Below are positions 33,800-44,999 of a stretch of 64,000 nucleotides of DNA, one piece after another. The stretch spans positions 744,001 to 808,000 of the forward strand of contig JAQJVL010000280.1 in assembly GCA_035578905.1 (NCBI GenBank). Reading direction: 5' to 3'. The position numbers and the translations under genes are program-made. The stretch comes from Stictocephala bisonia (Eukaryota; Arthropoda; Insecta; Hemiptera; Membracidae). The notes beneath the pieces are model-generated. The model was not told the origin of the DNA and made no database searches. It saw only the letters and a program-made list of their open reading frames with translations. Within the stretch, counting starts at the first letter, position 1. Every line of letters starts with the position of its first letter.

Positions 33800-36216
33800 A
33801 TCTTTATTGCCATCAAACAAAGTAACTTGCATTAGCAATCGTCTTTACAAGAATCTATTTAAAAGCTATAAACACATTTCTTATCAAAATAATCCTTAAC
33901 ACTATAAAAGCTATTTTTAAGGAGGAAACTTTTCACATTTCTTTTAAAGGTAACAAAATTACATTCTTGTTTTAGATTGATTGGAAGGTTATTGAAAATT
34001 TTTATACAGTTATAAAATGTGTGGTTTTTGAAAAAGTGTGATCTGTGTGGTGGTATGTTATAGTTGTACTTGTTCCTGGTTTTACTATATAAAGATGGTA
34101 GAAATTCAGAGAAAATGTGCTGGTTCCTTTTCATAAAAATAAGTGACTCCAAAATATAAATCGATGGAAAAGTGAGCAAATTGAAATCTTTGAAGTAGGG
34201 GGCACATGATTCTGTTTGGCCAATTCCTGCAATTATCCTCACAGCTCTTTTTTGAAGAATGAAAAGAGTCTTTGTATAAGAGCTCTCAGATCCCCAAATG
34301 GCAACTGCATATGAGAGAAAAGGATATATAAGGGCATAATATGCTGAAAGAAGAATTTCAATGCTGGAATAGGTGGAGAGACGTCTTAATATAAAAACTC
34401 CTGACGACAAACGGCTCGCGACATGTTCGATGTGAGAGTGAAATTTCAAATTGGCGTCAAGGTGGAGCCCCAGGAATTTTACACCATCTTCCGCAGTAAC
34501 GATACTTTCTCCTATGGAAAAGTTTAGGGGAAATGTCTCTTTATGGCCAATGGAAAAATCAAGTAGTTTAGTCTTATTTGAATTGACACACAAGAAATTT
34601 TCTTGGAACCATTGTACAATGTTGTTTGATTCAGTATAGGAGGCGATTTCCAAGTCTTGTCGTGTCTGACGAGATATGGCCAGTGATGTGTCATCGGCAA
34701 AGAGACACAGGTTCCCCTCAAGGACGCTTGATTTTAAGTCATTTATATATAAAATAAACAGCAACGGGCCCAGGATGGAACCCTGAGGGACTCCAGAGAT
34801 GACAAGCTTCTCATCTGAGTATGAAAATGTCATACAGTCTTGATCTATTGAGGGTATCTTTACTATTTGCCTGCGACCGATAAGGAAGGAGGAGAACCAC
34901 TTTAGAGCAGTGCCCCGAATCCCAATGCTTTCAAGTTTTTCAAGCAGCAGACCATGATTTACCATGTCGAAGGCTTTTCTGAGATCGAAAAAGACACCCA
35001 CAACAGATTTTCTTTGATCCAGCTCTTTTACAACTATGTTAATAAGAGAAAACATGGCATCTACAGTAGACTTGCCCTTTAAAAAGCCGAATTGACCAGA
35101 AAATAAAATACTATATCTATCCATGAAAGAAATCAATCTATTTAAAACTGCTTTCTCAAAAATCTTAGAGAATGAAGATGTTATTGCAATGGGTCTATAG
35201 TTGTCAAGCATTTCCTTTTTTCCTTTCTTAAAAACTGGACTCACAACTGAAAGCTTCAGAAAGTCGGGAAATATTCCAGTTTCAAATGAGCTGTTGATAA
35301 TGTTTACTAGAGGATTTGCTAGAAAGTTTGAGCAGGATTTCAGGAGCTTAGACGATACATTATCAGTTCCAGATGCCGTTTTAGGCTGTAATGAATTTAT
35401 CAAATCAATAACTTCTACTACGCTTACAGGTCTTAAGAAGAAGGAATTCGAAGAAGAGTATTCATTAGAAGGGGAACTTGCACTCTTGCCGTTCAAGTTG
35501 GAACACTGTGATAGTCCTATACTTATGAAGAAATCATTGAAAAGGTTGGAGATCTCCTTAGGATGACTGACCAGTTTTCCATTGTTATTTTTTACAGCAA
35601 AATTAAATTCATTATGTGACTTTGAGGTGACCCTATTTTCATTAATAATGTTCCACATGGTCTTCGATTTGTTAGAAGAGTTACTGATTTGTTTGGACAC
35701 CTTGAGACACTTTGAAGATTTTATACTATTACGATATTGATATTTCAGTCTTAGGTAGTGTTGTCTTAGCGGGTTTGCTCTCTCTAGATCTTTGGTAATG
35801 AAGTACCACCATCTGACTAAGTCCCGAAGATCAGCCTGCTCTTTGCTTAAGGAAACTTTGCTATAAAACTTTTTCTTTTTGCACCTTATCTTCTTTTCTG
35901 GGAAAGCCTGGTTTATATAAAAAGAAATCGTAGAGATGAAATTCTCCATTTTTGTTTCAACTGAAACTGCGCTATAAACCTCATCCCACTGCTCATGAGC
36001 AAGAAAATGATTAAATATCAACGTGTTTTCCTCAGTGAATGACCGGCAAGAGCGAAACCTCGGTGAAGCATCCCTTTGTGGAGGCAGCTTGACTACAGTC
36101 ATCTGGGCGTGGTGATCTGCCAAGGCAGTCACAAGAACAGATGCAGTGACATGATCTTGAGGAAGATCAGTGTATACGTGATATACGTTTAAGTACCTAA
36201 ATTGTTTTGTTGCCAA
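33792..36216 (-). mobile_element. CR1/L2/Daphne-group LINE, 5'-truncated, with intact RT frame
   Basis: The minus-strand copy begins in the last part of the endonuclease and runs through the reverse transcriptase to a short 3' UTR containing AATAAA-like sequence. It is the best preserved LINE in the window. The clade is inferred only from motif style; a tree is needed to place it. Confidence 0.85.
33859..36216 (-). CDS. LINE ORF2 fragment: endonuclease end plus reverse transcriptase (785 codons)
   Basis: An uninterrupted frame. Residues 1-45 contain ALADHHAQMTVV, the final DH motif of AP endonucleases, so the catalytic N-terminus is lost and the ATG is probably internal. The RT follows: NYRPIAITSSFSKIFEK (motif 1), QFGFLKGKSTVDA (motif 2), FFDLRKAFDMVNH near residue 409 (motif A), GVPQGSILGPLLF near 474 (motif B) and LFADDTSL near 506 (motif C, catalytic Asp pair). 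The thumb/C-terminal region includes LQKRAVRIIAG and a FKDFNLLTFPSIYI block. The RT looks catalytically complete, but without the endonuclease the copy is probably not autonomous. Its product would nick and copy target-primed RNA in an intact element. Confidence 0.9.
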   Translation of the reverse strand: MATKQFRYLNVYHVYTDLPQDHVTASVLVTALADHHAQMTVVKLPPQRDASPRFRSCRSFTEENTLIFNHFLAHEQWDEVYSAVSVETKMENFISTISFYINQAFPEKKIRCKKKKFYSKVSLSKEQADLRDLVRWWYFITKDLERANPLRQHYLRLKYQYRNSIKSSKCLKVSKQISNSSNKSKTMWNIINENRVTSKSHNEFNFAVKNNNGKLVSHPKEISNLFNDFFISIGLSQCSNLNGKSASSPSNEYSSSNSFFLRPVSVVEVIDLINSLQPKTASGTDNVSSKLLKSCSNFLANPLVNIINSSFETGIFPDFLKLSVVSPVFKKGKKEMLDNYRPIAITSSFSKIFEKAVLNRLISFMDRYSILFSGQFGFLKGKSTVDAMFSLINIVVKELDQRKSVVGVFFDLRKAFDMVNHGLLLEKLESIGIRGTALKWFSSFLIGRRQIVKIPSIDQDCMTFSYSDEKLVISGVPQGSILGPLLFILYINDLKSSVLEGNLCLFADDTSLAISRQTRQDLEIASYTESNNIVQWFQENFLCVNSNKTKLLDFSIGHKETFPLNFSIGESIVTAEDGVKFLGLHLDANLKFHSHIEHVASRLSSGVFILRRLSTYSSIEILLSAYYALIYPFLSYAVAIWGSESSYTKTLFILQKRAVRIIAGIGQTESCAPYFKDFNLLTFPSIYILESLIFMKRNQHIFSEFLPSLYSKTRNKYNYNIPPHRSHFFKNHTFYNCIKIFNNLPINLKQECNFVTFKRNVKSFLLKNSFYSVKDYFDKKCVYSF

Positions 36217-36535
36217 ATTGTTTAGTCTATTACTTATGATTTTTTGTTATTGATTTTTGTCATTATTACTGTTAATTTATTGTTGTTGTGATGTATATAT
36301 TTGTCATTATCATTTATTCATTTACTAATTTTTATGAAAATGTTATATTGATTGCTGTTATAGTTGTTTCTGATTTATTGTTGTTAAAAATTTTTGTAAT
36401 TTTTTGTATTGTCGTTCATTGTTATTATTGTTTTGTTGCTATCTTAAACTATTGTTTGTTAACATGTCCAAAGTAGTTGTTGTTAACTGTTTGTTAGATG
36501 CAAAGTACCGTGGGAAATAAAATAAAATAAAAATT
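36217..36535 (+). repeat. 3' end of a plus-strand LINE (non-coding tail)
   Basis: AT-rich sequence ending in AAATAAAATAAAATAAAA after AAAGTACCGTGGG, the AATAA-repeat terminus seen on several LINE-like tails in this window (compare 39425-39475). No coding sequence remains. Confidence 0.45.
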
Positions 36536-36880
36536 GTATTTACCACTTCTTATTCACTTAACCATAATGAATAATAGACAATTTCAAAGCGTATAAATGA
36601 AAATGCATAAGGCTTCATAACTACTCAGTTAGTAATAGCATTGATTTTATACTCAAACAGATTTCCCATCCTACGTTAAATTTTGAGTCTGAAAATATAT
36701 AATCAAGGGTTATATATAGACTTGATTCTATATGGTTATAGCATAGATCTTCTATTATACCGGTATAATAGAAAGCCTATTGTTAATAGCCTGCCTTGAT
36801 CAAGACATGAGGAAAAAAACAAGAACAACTGTCACTGTACTTTATTTGGTGGTGTTTGCCAAGAAAGGTGAAACCTGAGA

Positions 36881-37083
36881 AATATGAAATACATATGAGT
36901 GGCGGACGGCGTACAGCGGCAGTGAAGGAATCTGTCAAAATGTCAAGTTTTGTTTTCGTGTCAACAGGACTCTGGACTCTATCCAGGTGTCGTTGACCAT
37001 TGGCCGTCATCCGGGTTATTTGTTATTAGTTTTTGTAAGGGTTTAACTTAAATTTATTTAGATGCAAGTGATCCAAATGAATA
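36881..37083 (+). promoter_or_regulatory. Candidate 5' UTR/promoter-proximal region of the DAPK gene
   Basis: A relatively GC- and CpG-rich stretch (for example GTGGCGGACGGCGTACAGCG near 36900) just upstream of the first DAPK codon, unlike the AT-rich surroundings. No TATA box or transcription start can be fixed from sequence alone. Confidence 0.35.
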
Positions 37084-37142
37084 ATGACGACAAAATATGG
37101 ACCATTTGAAGACACCTATAATGTTTTTGAAGAATTGGGAAA
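37084..37142 (+). CDS. DAPK: Death-associated protein kinase, coding exon 1
   Basis: The ATG at 37084 opens MTTKYGPFEDTYNVFEELGK, the short N-terminal lead and first half of the glycine-rich loop of a DAPK-family Ser/Thr kinase. The exon ends after two bases of codon 20, at a consensus donor GTAAGTAC. Joined to 55051 it gives [13 protein letters not shown], which matches the family across the junction. This start fits because DAPK catalytic domains begin within about 15-20 residues of the N-terminus. DAPKs are calmodulin-regulated kinases in cell death and autophagy; the regulatory parts lie outside the window. Confidence rests on the exact frame and motif join over a 17.9-kb intron. Confidence 0.82.
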
Positions 37143-38599
37143 GTAAGTACAGTTCTCTTATTTAAATAAAAGCAAGCTCCTGTTATTTTCCTCCTTTTTT
37201 AATTACAAAATGTTAATGTGTGGTAAGTGATTAAAACTTGGGTTTCATCACAAGAAGTATGCAAGCAATTCAAACCAATATTTTATAGTTTAGTGAATAA
37301 TCTATTCCCTTATTGGGATATAATAAATGATTGTAAAATGTAGAATATAAATAAATCTAAATAAAAGAAAAACTAAGCAGAGGGAATATGCCTTGCAACA
37401 CGATTTAGATTCAGATTATGAGATAGGAAAAGTGAAAAACATTTTTAGACATATGGATGGGCTATTGAATAAAAATTAACAATTTTCAATATCAGTAAAC
37501 CAATTATTAAATATTCAGTGTACTGTGAGCTATTTTAGAGTAACAGAGGTCCTTTATTCATTATAATCATGAAAAAAAATGATGCAATAAAAATCTTATA
37601 TCTATAATGATTTTAAGTAATCATCCTTCATAAATAAAAATACTATTGTTAAAACAAACCTGTGGTTACTAAAATACTTTTAATGCCTCATTATGTTTAA
37701 GTTTATATATAAAAAAAGGTGAAAAAAGTAGGCCTATTTAAATTACAAGTTTATGTTTACTTTTGGTCGCTAATCACATTCCACAAAAACAAGTTCAATA
37801 TAGATCAATTAGTGGCATTAACTTGACTGAATTTCGGTGAAATAATTGTTATTGAAATAACGATCACAGCAGGACTTTTAATGAATTTCCTGAAAGAGGG
37901 GTTTAGAATGCTTCTGCCAACCCTCCCACCTAAACTCATAAGATACAACTGGCTCTCTCAATCACCCTTGTAAGTTTAATTGTAGAAAAATGTTGATTTG
38001 TTTGATCCTCTGAAAATTGATTAGAGAAAAATATTTATAAGTTAACTTGAGGCAAATTTACGTTTGACTTAGGTAGTTATATTAGTTTTCAACAAAGAAA
38101 TAAAATATTAGTAGTGAGCCTCTTTTCCTTCTTAAACTTTTATGGTCTTAAAAAGTAACAATTGATGATTTTCTTCCGAGATTTTCCAGAACAAGTTTAA
38201 CTGACTTTCTTGCACAAAAGAAACATTATTATAATGTCAAATTGAAGTTCATTTTATTCTGAACACACTGGTTTTTGGATTATTCGATATCTTTAAAAAT
38301 AGCTTGGCAATTAAACTTTTCGCAAATCACGTATTTTACTAAAATCTGCAAAACCGCCATTTTAAAAATGGCCGCCAGGAAAAAACTATGGCTTGTAAAA
38401 TTTTTTCATATAGTGTTTTGTGATTGTCTACCTATGGGTTATCGAAAATATTCAGAAAAATACATCGAAAAAATAGATGTATTTAAAAAAGAATACGTTT
38501 GAAAAAACCTTAAAACTAGACGTTAAATGAAATAAAACTAGAATATCTTACTATCAGTTAACCTCAGTTATTCTCATACTGAGTTAGAACAATTGATTA

Positions 38600-38725
38600 A
38601 TAGTATTGGACCAACCGCCCACCCACCCATACACGTACATTGGTATTAGCCCACCCATACACGTATATTGGTATTAGCCCACCCATACACGTACATTGGT
38701 ATTAGCCCACCCACCCATACACGTT
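38600..38725 (+). repeat. Minisatellite patch, 28-bp short form
   Basis: Three to four units of 28 bases (CCCACCCATACACGTACATT plus GGTATTAG). This is the common 36-bp unit minus an 8-base CGCCCACC-type segment. Confidence 0.85.
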
Positions 38726-38954
38726 GAGACTATACAAAAATCTTAGTCTCAGGTGTAACGACCATGTTGATAAATAATTGGCAAAAGAACTTTCTGCCAA
38801 CACTTGTTCTGAGAAGCATTTCTTCCCTAAATAACATTGCTTTGACAAAGCTGGATTACTTTGGCTTGATAAGGTATTCAATCGTACTCTGTAAACACAC
38901 AGACACACACAAACACACCCGCCACCCCTTACACGCACTGTGGTATCTTATGAG

Positions 38955-39475
38955 AATATAGAGTTAATATTATCTTACATACCTTTACAATACAATACTT
39001 TCGATATTTTCAATGACAGTCTAACATTTATTAGAAGATGCGTGCTTGCTGCCCCCCACCTGCCTTTATAGTTATACACTTGTTATTCGTCTATGGTTTG
39101 TGGTATAGTTATTATTTTTTATTCATAGCTTTTACACTGTAATCATTAAATTTTTTGGAATTGCTATTATTATAGATAGTTTATGTTCACTGTTATTTAT
39201 TGTATAGCTTGTGCATATTTGCATCTCTTCATAGAAGCCGCATCTATTTTACTGTATTTATATATACATTCTTATTTTATATTCATCACTATTGGTACTA
39301 CTTATTATTAGTTACACAGTTTCACTTATGATTAATTATCATGCCTAATATTAATAGTCCACTTGGATGTTTGGCTTGGTCCTTTAATTATAAGTAAGTG
39401 TTATTTCATATGTATTATGTAACATGTTTGTAATTTGGTCTTTGACCGTTGGAATGGAATAAAATAAAATAAAAA
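38955..39475 (+). repeat. Probable LINE 3' tail
   Basis: AT-rich sequence ending in GGAATGGAATAAAATAAAAT. It resembles the tail at 36480-36535 and lies in the same orientation. No coding block remains; the 5' boundary is a guess. Confidence 0.4.
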
Positions 39476-39589
39476 AATACTATAGGCGACAAGTAATCGA
39501 GTATTTAACTCTTAATTTTCAACAATGAAAACAATGAAATTAAGTAAGCAATACATTCTAACACTATTTATTTAGTTTGCTGAATTTTC

Positions 39590-39895
39590 CCATACACATA
39601 CAGTGGTACTGGCCCACCTGCCCTCCCATACACCTACAGTGGTGATGTCCCACCCATACACGTACGGTGATATCAACCCACCCACCCGCCCATACACGTA
39701 CAGTGATATCAGCCCACCCGCCCACCCATACACGTACAGTGATATTGACCCACCCTCCCACCCTTACACGAACTTTGGTATTGACCCACCCCGCCCGCCC
39801 ATACACAAACATTGGTATTGAGATGGAGGGGTGGGTCAATATCACTGTACGTGTATGGGTGGGCGGGTGGGTCAATACTACTTACGGTATGTGTA
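39590..39895. repeat. 36-bp minisatellite, forward block followed by an inverted block
   Basis: About six units read CCCACCCATACACGTACAGTG-like on the plus strand to 39815. From about 39827 units read in the opposite orientation (GGGTGGGCGGGTGGGTCAAT). The frames on both strands come from the unit being 12 codons long. Confidence 0.9.
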
Positions 39896-40119
39896 TGACC
39901 CAGATGTGTAGCTCACAATGATGATAAAAAACATGAAAAAGATATCATCATTGTCAGCATGAAAAATATTTAACAGCATCACTGTTGTACATGATAGAAA
40001 GTGCAAATGGATAGCAATTTCCATTTAACTTTACAATTGATGACAAGCATCTATGACACAACAAATATTGAATCAGGATGGATTTCTATGAGGTTGCTCT
40101 ACAGTCAATTCGAAGATAA

Positions 40120-40235
40120 CATTTACACCCACCCAACCACAAACGTACGGTGATAATGACATACTCGCCCACCCACAAACCATACACGTGCGGTGGTAGG
40201 TAGTAACCCACCCAACACGTATGGTGGTAATTTTT
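40120..40235 (+). repeat. Diverged 36-bp minisatellite units
   Basis: Two or three degenerate units with variants such as CCCACAAACCATACACGTGC. Confidence 0.75.
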
Positions 40236-40334
40236 CACGTTGCAAAACACATTATAAAATGTGTAGTATACAGACTTTAATATGCGTACAGACTTTCATA
40301 TGCGTAAATAAATACAGTGATTCTATATTTCCTA

Positions 40335-40855
40335 ACTCACCCATCCATACACATACAGTGGTATTGACCCACCCACTCACCCATACACGTACAGTGGTAT
40401 TGACCCACCCACCCACCCATACACGTACAGTAGTATATATAATGGTAATGACCCACTCGCCCAACCCCTAAACGTACAGTGGTAATGACCCACCCGTCCA
40501 CCCCTACACATACAGTGGTAATGACCTACGCGCCCACCCCTAAACGTATAGTGGTAATGACCCTCTCGCCCAACCCCTAAACTACAGTGGTAATGACCCA
40601 CCCATCCACCCCTACACATGCAGTGGTAATGACCCACCCGTCCACCCCTACACATACAGTGGTAATGACCTACGCGCCCACCCTTAAACGTATAGTGGTA
40701 ATGACCCACTCGCCCAACCCCTAAACTACAGTGGTAATGACCCACCCATCCACCCCTACATATACAGTGGTAATGACCCACCCGTCCACCCCTACATATA
40801 CAGTGGTAATGACCTACGTGCCTACCCCTAAACGTATAGTGGTTATGACTTTCAT
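40335..40855 (+). repeat. 36-bp minisatellite array with higher-order structure
   Basis: About 14 units. From about 40450 four sub-types recur in a fixed order: a CTCGCCCAACCCCTAAAC unit, a CATCCACCCCTACACATG unit, a CGTCCACCCCTACACATA unit and a CGCGCCCACCCCTAAACGTA unit. This makes a repeat of about 142 bases (for example about 40560-40700, then 40701-40842). Confidence 0.9.
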
Positions 40856-40944
40856 ACAAACACTACAAATACTTTTTTTATTGTTTATTTCAAATCTGTT
40901 TTCTTTACACCGTTGTTATAAAGTTTACATACTGATATATGTAT

Positions 40945-41290
40945 GTCCCACCCTCCCACCCATACACTTACAGTGGTGATGTCCCACCCTCCCACCCATA
41001 CACGTACATTGGTGATGTCCCACCTGCCCACCCATACACGTACAGTGGTAATGTCCCACCTATACACGTACGGTAATATCGACCCACCCGCCCGCCCATA
41101 CACGTACAGTGATATTGACCCACCCTCCCACCCTTACACGAACTTTGGTATTGACCCACCCGCCCGCCCATACACAAACATTGGTATTGACCCTCCCACA
41201 CACAAACATTGGTATTGACCCACCCGCCCGCCCATACAGGTACGGTGGTATTGACCCATCCACCCGCCCATACAGGTACGGTAGTATTGG
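40945..41290 (+). repeat. 36-bp minisatellite array
   Basis: About ten units, mostly CCCACCCGCCCGCCCATACA-like. The last ones have CATACAGGTACGGTGGTATTG. The array ends against the palindromic regulatory-looking block at 41300-41340. Confidence 0.92.
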
Positions 41291-41299
41291 TACTACTGT

Positions 41300-41340
41300 G
41301 CCGCCATCTTAGATCCGGTCACGTGACCGCCGCCATCTTG
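41300..41340. promoter_or_regulatory. YY1-like / E-box palindrome / YY1-like cluster
   Basis: GCCGCCATCTT (41300-41310), the perfect 12-bp palindrome GGTCACGTGACC (41317-41328) and GCCGCCATCTTG (41329-41340) lie within 41 bases. GCCGCCATCTTG is the YY1/Pleiohomeotic-type motif, and GTCACGTGAC is the palindromic E-box of USF/MITF-type bHLH factors. The cluster could be an intronic promoter or enhancer, or the end of an unknown transposon. Confidence 0.45.
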
Positions 41341-42364
41341 GAAAACCGAAAAAAGTGGGTCTCACTCGCCCACAAAATACCTACTCAGAGGAAATCACAT
41401 AGCTGCTGACCTACTTACTCAGCATTCAGCAACACGAGTGAAGAACCCATTCATCAACCACTGTGAATACCACTGTGTGGAATTTTTGATTTTTTTAACC
41501 AAGAACAGGTTATATATTCTTATAACATCAGTTTGCTATCTCCTTGTTAAAATCAATAAACTTGAATAGTATTAAATACGACATATATATTAGAAATGTT
41601 ATTTTTACATTGCTGTTGTACTTGTATTAGGTGCTTAGTTTGCGCGTATGATTTTGGAAATATCAACCTATGGGGAACTCATAATAAAAAAAATTAGGCA
41701 AATTAAAAATGTTGAGCAACATGACCTGGGTGATTTGAAATGGATTGACCCTTTTTCCTGGAGCGTAAGACCTTTTAACATTCTTTGGGAGTGAGAAAGG
41801 TACTCCCAAAGAATTCAAAATATAAAGCAGAATGTCCGTTTATAGTCACATGCATACTTAACATATAAAATATCTGAAAATGTACTTGTCTTTAAGGTGC
41901 TGTCTCGAGAATAGAAGCACATTAATTATTTTCAAACAAGACCTGTACACAATACATTTCAAACTACAAATTCTCATTTAATTTTATAATAAACTTCCCT
42001 TCTATGCTAACTTTAAGTGCTAGGTTATTATAAAATGAGATTTCTGGGATTGTTCACATTCAAAATTTCTGCCCCCCCTGCTTGTGTTCCAATTGTCCCC
42101 CTTGCTCAAACCAATAAAAAAGACATTGATATAATATATGTACCTCAAAGAATAGAACCAAAACTGATAGTGTGACAATTCAATGTGAACTTAAAAAACC
42201 AATCAGTAGTACTAACACTATTGAATATGTGCAAAACAGTAACAAGAATAAATGTTTTCTCTTAAAGAAAAAATAAAAGATCTTGAAATATTAACAATGT
42301 CCTAATGGATTGAATTGATTAATTCCAATTTCAAAACAAGAGCTACCTAATGAAATAGATTCAA

Positions 42365-43440
42365 TTGATAACAAAAATTATAGATCTTGAACAGTTATGC
42401 CAAAACACAGTGACCAATTTGAATAAAATAATTGAGATACTATCTGCTGATCTTGAGTACCTAAAATATAAAAATGAATCCTTAAAAGTACTAAACACAA
42501 ATATATTTCAAAGTAAAGAAGCAAATTGTATTCAGAGCAGTTTTACTAAAATAACAGGAACAATAAAAAATACCAAAACTTATAAAACCCTGTTACAGTA
42601 CCCAAAACTGATATTAAAGAGTCTTTTTGCACAAAAATTACTATGACATTTTATTGGTAAATGAAAAAGTTATTAATGTAGACATCTGACAACATAAACT
42701 AATTGTTACACCAATAAGAAAAATAAAGCTATAAAAAGGCAGTAAAAACAAATGTAGCTGCATCAATGGGGGAAAATAATTTGCATCAGATGAATAGAAG
42801 CCAAATAAGTAAACCAAATATACCTACTAAAAACCACAAGGATATACATAAACCAGTTTTAATTTATGGTGACTCTATATTAAAATAAGTGATGCAAAAA
42901 CTACATCGATTGGTAGAATAAACTCAGCTAAACTGTGAAGTTTTAAAGAAGAGCAAAGAAAAATTTTAAAAACCGAAAGTAGTATTTATACATGTGGAAA
43001 CAAATTATCTTAGTAAATACAGGTATGCTGATCTTGTTATGGGTGAAATATACAACATTTTGATCATTGCAAAAGAATGTTTTCCTCATTCTTTAATTGT
43101 TATGAACAGTGTAATGATTAAACGAGATATTCATCCTGCACTGATGAGAAAAACTAATGCCAATATTAGGTGGTTGTGTAAGCAGCATAAAGCCATATTT
43201 TTGGACATCAACAAGTACTCTTCTACAAGCTGCCTTGCAAGAGACGGACTGCACCCCAATAAATTGGGAGTTTCAATACTTGATAAAGTAATGTCAAAAG
43301 TGTACACACTCTATAAGGAGAAATATTATGGAGTAGAAACCTCTGCTAAAGATACAACTTTATACTCAAGAGAACATTACTGTGAAGTGTCAGTGAATGG
43401 TAAGAAATCTCAGACAGTAATCTCATCGCAACTGAGTTGA
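42365..43440 (+). pseudogene. LINE ORF1 with coiled coil and SGNH-esterase-like domain (broken)
   Basis: The first part (42365-42640) is a heptad-like helical stretch (LEQLCQNTVTNLNKIIEIL) that could trimerise. At 42859-42885 LIYGDSILK carries the GDS block of SGNH hydrolases. The frame at 42994-43440 has HVETNYL, where GTND would be expected, and ends its domain with LARDGLHPNKLG, the DxxH block. Such esterase-like ORF1 proteins are known in CR1/L2-type LINEs. Stops, including a TAA right after the GDS block, separate the parts. The Helitron at 43637 lies downstream, between ORF1 and ORF2. Confidence 0.75.
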
Positions 43441-43636
43441 AGACTGAATAATTTTACCAACCAACAACCCCAACTGACTCCTACACAGCATCTTGTTCCT
43501 CAAAGATCTTTTTCAGTAAAATTTGTAAAAACTGGAATCACTCAAAGAGTTTCCACCTCTACCAACCCGCATCATAACAACAGATGATATTCATAGCAGT
43601 AATTTTGTGAATAATGAGACTAGCAATAGAGATAAA

Positions 43637-44949
43637 CTAGGGGACACCCCTGCACGCTACGCATGCCAACCCCATCACTCGCTGCGCTCGTTACACCTCG
43701 GCCTTCGGCCATGGTCAGTGACACAAATGATAGTAGGTTAACTGTATAACGTAAAATCACAATATTAAATTTATTTACAGCATCTCACTCACATTACTTG
43801 CGTCGCAACCAATTTATTATCATAAACACCCAATGAAATTACTTAGCCTATTTCAAATGTGTTTATTTCATTTGGTTTTGTTTAAAAGGTAAAGATTAAT
43901 TAGATACATAAAATAACTGCATTAAATTACCATTTAAACCATGCCTACAACCATTCCTCGTTTAACATTATGAAAGATCTAACCTCATCAATATTACAAA
44001 CACCATTGTTTAGATTTCAAAAGGTGTTAACACTTTTTGTAAATCATTATTTACATTTGAACAGCTGTTACTTTTGGATTCATATAAATCTCTCTCCATG
44101 TTATTCTTATGGCCGAAAAACAAACTTTGAGGGCTTCCCGTGCCCTTAAGGATGAAAAATTCTAAGAAGTAAGACCTTATTGCATACCTACGAACAGAGA
44201 CAAATTTTTTTACACCTCGACCGTTTCGATTGGTTAAGACGAGAAAGTGGGCCAAAAAGACAAAAATGAAAAATAAAAGTAAAAACTAAAATGCACAACC
44301 AACCAAAAATAATTACTTATATACACTATTGCATCTGCAATTCAATGAAAGTAGGCCTACTTACAAAAAAGAAAAAAAGATACAGTGTTGCAAAGATGAA
44401 CACAAAGTGAATGAAGCATAGGGAGGGTAGTGCTACACTACTAGTAGAGAGACACAAACTTCTCCTACCACAACTCCCTTCCAATGGAAGAGTGCTGTAA
44501 GGTACCCATCCCTACAAGTACAATGCTATTGGCCCACACGCTCACCCCTACACGTACAATGCTATAGACCCACACGCTCACCCCTACACGTACAATGCTA
44601 TTGACCCACCCATACACGCACAATGCTATGTAACATGTAACACAATGCTATGGGTGGGCGGGTGAGTTAATACCACTGTACGTGTATGGGTGGGTGGGTA
44701 AGTCAATACCTCTGTACGTGTACGGGTGGGCAGGTAAGTCAATACCTCTGTACGTGTATGGGTGGGCGGGTGGGTCAATACCACTGTACGTGTATGGGTG
44801 GGCGGGTAGGTCAATACCATTGTACATGTATGGGTGGGCGGGTAGGTCAATACCACTGTACATGTATGGGTGGGCAGGTGGGTAATAAAGGAGGAGTTGC
44901 GTTGACAAAAAAACGGCTTCATGTATTATATATAAAGATTACTAATAGA
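43637..44949 (-). mobile_element. Helitron-like element, copy 2 of family A, carrying a minisatellite
   Basis: On the minus strand it starts TC at 44949 after an A and ends GGGGTGTCCCCTAG at 43637 before a T. A GCATGCGTAGCGTGC hairpin lies near the end. Body and both ends resemble 2073-2751. Unlike that copy it contains a minisatellite block of about 386 bases (44500-44885), placed just after the conserved 5' end (CAACGCAACTCCTCC). It lies between ORF1 and the endonuclease of a LINE. There are no Rep/helicase sequences. Confidence 0.75.
44500..44885. repeat. 36-bp minisatellite inside a Helitron, in two opposed blocks
   Basis: Units on the plus strand (CACGTACAATGCTATTGGCC, a TGCTATTG variant) run to about 44640. 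The block then switches to the opposite orientation (GGGTGGGCGGGT) to 44885. The turning point contains a repeated ACACAATGCTATG. Confidence 0.9.
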
Positions 44950-44999
44950 TAGTCAAGTATTTACAAACAAATCACATGTGTAAGTAATATTAGTATAGA

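Noticed and set aside
39564..41312. Many Thr/His/Pro-rich and Gly/Trp-rich frames on both strands as repeat-protein genes
   Set aside because: They are the two readings of the 36-bp minisatellite, which is 12 codons long. Frames change between patches and none has splice or start context.
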